Of a stretch of DNA of 64,000 nucleotides, positions 58,179-64,000 are shown piece by piece. Positions within the stretch are counted from its first letter, which is position 1. Every line of letters starts with the position of its first letter. Made by a program: the position numbers and the translations under genes. The DNA is from Chromera velia (taxonomy: Eukaryota; Sar; Chromeraceae): positions 1 through 64,000 of the forward strand of contig JAHBMJ010001801.1 of NCBI GenBank assembly GCA_018398765.1. The letters run 5' to 3'. The notes under the pieces were generated by a model that saw nothing but the letters and a program-made list of their open reading frames with translations, made no database searches and was not told the DNA's origin.

Positions 58179-58777
58179 TCATAATCGATATAAAGAATTG
58201 ATTAGAATTGATTGTTGAGGTTCAAGTTACATATGATGTAACGTATCTGCATTTTTAGCCGCATCTGAGTCACCAGTGAAGGCTACGAAACTTCTTACTG
58301 CAAATTTGCAAAAATATGAGGCAGAAATCCTTCCTAACAGGCAGAACCAAATCATCATTTCGATTCCCATTTGCTTCCACACCAATGCACAGATGGAACA
58401 ACATGCGCGATACATGTGAAGAAGACCCAAACCGGCGGAGTGCTTCTGCTGGAGGCATCAACGAAGCGCTTTGGGTTTCCTTCACACCGCAATCATGCAG
58501 ACACAAGCCAGAAACAAAACAGCACGGCATGAAACACAAAACATACATTCTCGCAGAGAAGCCCTGCATGCGGACTTCCATGAAACCGCAGGCAAGAAGA
58601 GGACCTCCTCTTCGTCTGCGCTGTCGTCTCTCCGGCGACAGAGACCAGTCGGTTTTCGTCAGCTGGTTCGGGTCAGTCAAGATCTTTCAGCTGGTGCTCG
58701 GTCAAGTCAAAAACATTCCCCAATGCCTTCTTCGCATGATGTAAACTTCCTGTGAGGGTCGGTCATTCCATCAGTGC
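58179..58777. other. probable 3' flank / 3' UTR of the wall-protein gene
   Basis: No gene defended. Frames exist on both strands (about 58270-58755) but lack motifs, and each is the shadow of the other. Since the wall-protein gene is read leftward and stops at 58778, its 3' UTR should lie here. Confidence 0.4.
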
Positions 58778-61700
58778 TTAGTCGTGGTGCTTCTTCTCCT
58801 CATAGCCCTCCTTCGAGTACACAGCAGAAGAGGCAGAGAATGCAGGGACAGTCTCGGTCATGGTGCACTGCTTGCCGGTGTCAGTGAATCCCTTGGGACA
58901 GGAGTGCATGGTCTCCATGACGGTGGCCAGGCAGTCTCCGTGCTTCTCCTCGGCTCCCTTGGGACACTGGGGAACGGCGGGGACGGTCTCCATACCGGTG
59001 CAGGTCTTGCCATCATCGGTAGTGCCGGGGGGGCACACGTAAGAAGTGTAAGACTCCTCAACATACTCTGTGGTGGCAAGGACCTCCTCAGAGATCATGG
59101 TGGTCTGCTTTCCGAGGCGGGTCTCCTCAAGGGTGCATCCCTTCTTGGTGTCGACCTCAACCTCCTCCTCCTCGTGGTGCTTGCGGGAGTGGCGGCGGGA
59201 GCGTCTGGAGGAGTGCTTCTCGGGAGCGGGGGCGGGGCAGACGGGAGCTGCATAGACCTCCTCGGAAGTGGCGGTCTCCTGCTCAACAACGGTGGAGAAG
59301 GTAGGGATGGCGGTGACAGTCTCGGTCATGGGAACAGAGCGAGTGATGACGTGAGTCTCAGTCACGGTCTGGGGCTCGGAGGTGGTGTGGTAGGAAGTGA
59401 CAACGTTGGCAGGCACAACTTCGTTGGAGGTGGTGGTGGCAACAGAGCTGGAGGTCTCGGTCATGGTGGTGGTCTCGTAGGTGAGGTAGGTCTCCTCAGC
59501 GGTGGACATGGCAGAGGCGGAGGAGTCCTGCTCGACGTAGTAAGAGGCCACTGCGGGGACAAGCTCGGTGTAGGTCTCAGTCACAACCTTGTAGTGAGTC
59601 TCAACAAGGCAGGATCCGGATCCCTCAGAAGAGCCCTTCTTGGAAGAAGAGGGCACGTAGTCGTGATGTCCGTGCTTGTCGTCATCGTCATCGTGCTTGT
59701 CGTGCTTGTCTCCGTGGCCGTAGGAAGAAGCAACGGGAGTGACGCCGTCAGCAGGGATGCAGGGATAGTAAGCAACGCGAGAGTTGGTCACGGTCTGGGT
59801 CTCAGTCTCAACAACCCTGTCGAAACGGACAAGAGCAGGGACAGTCTCGGTGGTGGTGGAGTGAACGACATCAGCAGAAGTCTCCTCGAGCACGATCTCG
59901 TCATAGACAGTGTACACCTCCTCAGTCATAGCGGTCTCGGTGACAGTGCGGGTCTCGTATCTGTAGAGCTTCGGGACGACCTCGGTGACAGTCTTGGGGA
60001 CAAAAGAAACGGAGGTGGTGGTGAAAGACTCCATGGGAACCTCCTCCCAGCTGCAGAGAAAGAGGTGGCAGGGAGAAGGACAAAGCAGTGAAGAGCAACG
60101 AACTTCGAGCGGTGAGGGACGCCTAGTTCGCATACTCAGAATACGATGGAAAGTGAAGAGCATTGAGAGGGAAGCACCCGAAAAGCGACTTCTTGCATCC
60201 TGCAAAAAGAAAAAAAAAGAAAGTCGACTGACGTGGGGGCAGCGCACTCCATGGAAGGGCCCTCTCCGACGGGGGTGGTTCCCTCGGGGCAAGAGTACTG
60301 GGGGACCTTGCTCTTCATGTCACCAGGAAGCTGGGTGGCAGGAACAGTGACCATGGTGGGCTTCTTGCACTTGGCGGCCTTGGAACCGGTGGTGAACTCG
60401 GAGCCGGGCGGGCACTCAGTGTGCTCCTGGGTGGTGGTGACAGGCTTCTGGGTGGTGACGGTCACAACACAGTTTCCGTTCTTGTCCTCAGTGGAGCCCT
60501 TGGGGCAGTACTCCACAGGGACTGCCTCGACCTTGTTGACTGTGACTTCCACAGGTCTCTTCTCAAAGCGGGCCTTCTTCATGATAACGGGGGCAGAAAC
60601 GGTGGTGGGAGTGCCGGCGGGCAGGTCAACCTGGCAGATGAGGGAGGCGTCACCAACAACACCGCCCTTCTTGTCCTCAGTGCCTCCAACGGGGGTCGTG
60701 CCCTTGGGGCAGTAGTAGGTGGGAACAAGAGAAACTCTGGTGAGGGTGAGAGTCTGGGGGAATTCTTCGAGAACAGGATAATCAGAGGCAACAGTCACGG
60801 AGTAAGGCTCGAGAGTGGAGCGGGAAAGAGTCAGAGAGCAAGTGCCGTCCTTGTTCGCAGTGGATCCCTGAGGGCAGACCTCGGTGGACTTGAGAATCTC
60901 GGCAGGAAGGGAATAGGAAGTAACCTTGGAAGCAAGAACGGGGTTACGGACGGTCTTCTCAGACGAAAGAGTCTCGACAGTCTGCTGGCTAGTCTGAGCA
61001 ACGCAGTCGCCTCCCTTGCCCTTTCCGTTGGCCTCGTAAGTACCCTCAGGGCACTCAGTGATGGAGGAAGGGGTGTTGACAGGAATGCTGAGAGCCACTT
61101 CCTTGACCATAGTCTCGTACTCAGTGGTCAGACCCTCGACAATGCAGTTACCCTTCTTGTCGTTGGAGGTTCCCTTGGGGCAGGTGCTGGGGCCAGGGAC
61201 GGAAACGCTCTTGGAGACAGGCACCTCGTAGGGCTTCTTCATGACGGTGGTGGAGCGGTCGGGGACAGCCACGGGCTCCACAACGGTAGTCTGGGCCCAC
61301 TTGTTCATCGTGCACTTTCCGTCCTTGGAGGGTCCCTCGGCCCCCTTCGGGCAGGTTGTCACGGGCTTGCGGACAGTGGCCATCTTGGCGATCTTGTTCA
61401 TGGCGAGAACCTTCTCGCACGCCTTGCCGCTCATGGTGGTACCCTGCACACAGAAAGGGGGGGGAGGGTGCGAGATTGAAGGTAAAGAACACAAGCGTAC
61501 CCTGGCCGCAGAAGAGCAGTGGTGTTCAGCGTTCTGCTCATGAATGTCTGTGAATGCATCTGTTCTCTGCAAAAGTCGTGCGTGACAAGCTCTTATCCCG
61601 TCCGTAGCTCTTATCCCGTCAGTTATGTGTAGCAACGGCGGTGCACAAACAACTGTTGTTTGGAATGCGGACTAACCTTGGGGCAAACCATCTCGGGCTC

Positions 61701-61865
61701 CACAACGGAAACAGTAGGCACCTCCTTGGTCTGGTAGGGAACAGTGACTGTCTTCATGCACTCAGCGCCCATAAGCTCGTACCCCTCAGGGCAGGACATG
61801 TCATATCCTTTTCCAGTTGCTGAAGCAACAGCAACGATGGTCGGCACGGCAAAGAGTTTGAACAT
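58778..61865 (-). CDS. secreted oocyst-wall-protein-like repeat protein, 3 exons
   Basis: Exons 61865-61677, 61443-60233 and 60050-58778 join in phase to exactly 890 residues. A signal peptide is visible (MFKLFAVPTIVAVASATG), so the protein should be secreted to the surface or a wall. The body is built of repeated units: a Thr/Val/Glu-rich spacer of 30-60 residues, then CPxG-(T/S/A)-x(4-20)-C. I count 13 such Cys pairs, for example CPEGYELMGAEC, CPKGTSNDKKGNC and CPKGFTDTGKQC. The exon 1/2 junction falls inside one unit (CPK|GTT). The C-terminal exon first has a Cys-poor stretch rich in TET/VPA/VVE repeats. It includes a His/Asp cluster (HGDKHDKHDDDDDKHGHHDY) and a basic-acidic patch (RRSRRHSRKHHEEEE). 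The last three Cys units follow. Paired CPxG cysteines and secretion recall apicomplexan oocyst wall proteins, whose cysteines crosslink the wall; the homology is inferred from pattern only. It is divergent from the F-box/ankyrin gene. Confidence 0.85.
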
Positions 61866-62467
61866 CCTGAAAGAAGTTTAGACTTATGAGGAATGCCGGG
61901 GAATCACAACCAAAGCTGATGGAGAAAGCAGTACTTATGGGGAGTTCTTGACCGGTATGACTTTGATGGCGAAGTGAAGAAACACTGACACAAGGATGGT
62001 GAGGCGGGAGGGGGGAGATTTTTCGTGAAAAGTTGTTTTTCGAATTTTGTTGCAACGGAATTTGGAATTTTGGGGTGCGATCGGGCCCCGTAAAGAAACT
62101 TGTGGGGCTCTTTTTGTCTTTTCTCGAAGTTCTCTGGGTAGTCAAGAGTGCTCGCACGCAGTGAATGAAATTCGTCATCCTCGCCGTGGCCACCCGTGCA
62201 CAGACATGCCTGGCCCCCCAAAGTTCGTGCACGCAAAGGTGCACCGAACCGATTTTACGTAAGATCGATTCGATTCGAACGGTTGTGTTGTCAGACTGTG
62301 GACGTGTTTCGATGGGAGGCTCTGCCTGGGGGTGACTAATTGTGTCAGCATAGTTGAAGGGCAAGAGTTCAGCAGCTGTGTCCAGTTCCCTTTTACGCGA
62401 TGGATCGAGAGAGAGAGTGAGGGAGAGAGAGGGAGAGGGAGGACTCGGTGAAAGGGAATTGGAGAGC
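61866..62467. promoter_or_regulatory. 602-bp divergent intergenic region
   Basis: The wall-protein gene leaves to the left from 61865 and the ankyrin-like gene to the right from 62468. Both promoters and 5' UTRs must share these bases. No TATA box or known motif can be assigned. The right part has a GAGAGA-rich tract (62405-62445) just before the ATG. Confidence 0.4.
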
Positions 62468-63952
62468 ATGACTTTCAAGGCTCCAGCTTGGGAGGAGAGA
62501 TCGTTTGACTGTTCTGCAGAGAGGTGTGTGAACGAGTCTCTCTGCAGCTCCTTGACGTGCAACTCCTTTATCCCAGAACTGCTTGTGCCATTCTTGGGAG
62601 CAAACTACAACGTCGTTTTTCGCCTCGTTTCAAGAGACTTCCATGATGCAGGAAGCGGCGTGTTACGACATAGACGGTCCTCGTATAAGATCCTCTTTGA
62701 CTCTGTTGACCTCCTCAGATGGGCCAGCTTCGATCATTCAGCCAGAAGAAAGCTGGACCCTGATGTATTGCTTCGGGCGAGTGGTAATCTGAATTCGTTT
62801 CCCAGTTTTCAATATCTTCTTTTGAAGGGTGAGTCGAGGTGCAAAGACTCCTCTCCCCTAAAGTCTATCGAACAGAGTCTGCAGATCCTGTGCGCACTAA
62901 AAGGCGCCGCTGCATCCAACCATGTGGAGTTTCTGGAGTACTACAGCTGCCATGAGGCGAACGTTGTCTCACCGTTCTTCTCTGCGTGCAAACCCATCAG
63001 CTCTCATCTGTGGACCTCCGTTGCTCATGTAGCAGTGAGCTCGGGGTCTCTGGACGCGTTGAGGTGGATGTACAACAGGGGGTTGATGAAGAGAAGCGAT
63101 TTTGCTTCCATCAACCTACATCACGTCAAGGCTCTTGACGGGGAAACTCTGAGCTTCCTCGAAGCCCATGGTCTGGAGAGGCAGCAGGCTCTCTCCGCTG
63201 CTGCCCAATTCGGCCTTTTGGGGGTGTTGGAGGAGGCCCACAACAACTTTGAGCTCGTGACCAATCTGTCGCCCTTTGCAGCCCTAGGGGGGCAGATAGA
63301 AGTTCTCGAGTGGATGGAAGGGCTGCAACTGGGGGGCACCAACACCCAGACATTCGATCTTTACACATCCGCAGCAGCAGCAGGGGGGGGGCAACTTGAG
63401 ACCCTCAAATGGCTGCGCAGCCGTCCTACCCCCTGTCCCTGGAGCACCCGCGTGTTTTCTGCAGCTGCTCTGAATGGGCACTTGGGTCTGATGGAGTGGA
63501 CAGACCAATGCCGACCCAACTTCCTGCCCTCGCTTGCATGCGCAAGTGCAGCAGGCCAAAGTGGGAGTGTAAAGACGCTCCAGTGGGTCCAGAGGAAGGT
63601 CGCAGCGGGGGAGTGGTGGACCGCGTCAGTGTTGCAGACTGCGACAAAAAATCTGTGCTCTCTCGTTCGTCTTCCTGAAAGTGGGAGCAAAAACTCCCCG
63701 TCCTCCTCGCTCGAAATGCGCCCTGACTCTCCCCCATCTCCCTCGCCAACCAGCAAGCGCCCTTTATGGGTGCAGTACGAAAACTTTGGGGAGTTCATGC
63801 AGGTGGTGGAAGACAAGCTGGCAGTGGTCAAGTGGCTTCTTGACCAGGCCGGTCCCCCTTCCCCTGCAGCACACGAGAGTCAGCAGGGGGTGATGGACAG
63901 GGCATGGAGATTGGTCGAAACTTTGGGGTCTGCTTTTGAAGAATCGGAATGA
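62468..63952 (+). CDS. F-box-like / ankyrin-like repeat protein, single exon
   Basis: 494 residues from the ATG at 62468; the frame is open further upstream, but without an ATG. Residues about 35-60 (LLVPFLGANYNVVFRLVSRDFHDAG) resemble an F-box-like helix pair that would link to SKP1 in a ubiquitin ligase. Residues about 145-400 consist of about 30-residue helical repeats of the divergent ankyrin type seen in protists and giant viruses, with motifs AAAxxGHLxLMEW, GGQIEVLEWMEG and GGQLETLKWLRSRPTPCPWS. Such repeats bind partner proteins. A low-complexity Ser/Pro stretch (about 420-445) precedes a last repeat-like helix (DKLAVVKWLLDQAG). No introns are evident, in contrast to its neighbours. 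Substrate and partner cannot be told from sequence. Confidence 0.8.
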   Translation: MTFKAPAWEERSFDCSAERCVNESLCSSLTCNSFIPELLVPFLGANYNVVFRLVSRDFHDAGSGVLRHRRSSYKILFDSVDLLRWASFDHSARRKLDPDVLLRASGNLNSFPSFQYLLLKGESRCKDSSPLKSIEQSLQILCALKGAAASNHVEFLEYYSCHEANVVSPFFSACKPISSHLWTSVAHVAVSSGSLDALRWMYNRGLMKRSDFASINLHHVKALDGETLSFLEAHGLERQQALSAAAQFGLLGVLEEAHNNFELVTNLSPFAALGGQIEVLEWMEGLQLGGTNTQTFDLYTSAAAAGGGQLETLKWLRSRPTPCPWSTRVFSAAALNGHLGLMEWTDQCRPNFLPSLACASAAGQSGSVKTLQWVQRKVAAGEWWTASVLQTATKNLCSLVRLPESGSKNSPSSSLEMRPDSPPSPSPTSKRPLWVQYENFGEFMQVVEDKLAVVKWLLDQAGPPSPAAHESQQGVMDRAWRLVETLGSAFEESE

Positions 63953-64000
63953 AGGAAGGAGTGAGTGAATGAATGTGAACATGGGAGAGGGAAAGGTTGG

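Noticed and set aside
58784-60091. 435-codon open frame on the + strand
   Set aside because: It is the antisense shadow of exon 3 of the wall-like protein. The Gly/Leu/Val composition follows from the Thr/Glu/Pro-rich coding strand, and the minus strand has a signal peptide, splice sites and Cys motifs.
60421-61479. 352-codon open frame on the + strand
   Set aside because: It is antisense to exon 2 of the same gene, for the same reasons; it also runs through the intron boundary without splice logic.

Overview
The window is nuclear DNA of a protist with intron-rich genes. All introns I could frame use GT donors and mostly T/C-G-C-A-G acceptors, and they often carry microsatellites. There are no bacterial-style operons. 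The surface protein made of repeated CPxG...C units resembles apicomplexan oocyst wall proteins. The NEK-like kinase, a protist-type sirtuin and the dense transposon load point to an alveolate, most probably a chromerid alga such as Chromera velia. That assignment is inference from gene style; no marker gene here proves it.

Six genes are supported. (1) A minus-strand multi-exon gene of unknown function lies at about 0.14-3.26 kb. (2) A five-exon sirtuin is at 6.2-9.2 kb (+). (3) A NEK-like protein kinase is at 36.0-40.3 kb (-), with a roughly 500-residue insert in its C-lobe. (4) A 1,545-residue AT-hook/Cys4-finger nuclear protein is at 41.3-47.9 kb (+), divergent from the kinase. (5) An 890-residue secreted oocyst-wall-like protein is at 58.8-61.9 kb (-). 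(6) An F-box-like/ankyrin-like repeat protein is at 62.5-63.95 kb (+), divergent from (5). For genes 2-5 the proposed exons join with consistent phase, and the summed lengths are exact multiples of three.

Much of the rest is a transposon graveyard with unusually readable nesting. A hAT-type element with perfect ends and an 8-bp target duplication sits at 3.33-5.55 kb. At 9.70-16.94 kb a small inverted-repeat element is split by two hAT elements. One of these still carries a broken transposase and is itself hit by a 232-bp MITE; the other is hit by a further 2.2-kb inverted-repeat element. Two more inverted-repeat elements abut at 17.1-19.1 kb, around an assembly gap. At 19.28-32.11 kb two ~400-bp inverted arms enclose a copy of a GC-hairpin repeat family. 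That copy is split by an old Ty3/Gypsy chromovirus (21.6-28.0 kb) and by a hAT MITE (28.2-29.1 kb). A second copy of the same repeat at 55.1-56.4 kb lacks both insertions and gives the empty target sites. A truncated LINE with a 12-bp target duplication is at 51.66-52.61 kb, and small MITEs are at 32.4, 52.8 and 57.9 kb.

The remaining intergenic stretches (19.7-21.2, 29.9-31.7, 32.6-36.0, 47.9-51.5 and 53.5-54.9 kb) are low-complexity or microsatellite-rich, and I see no gene there that I can defend.
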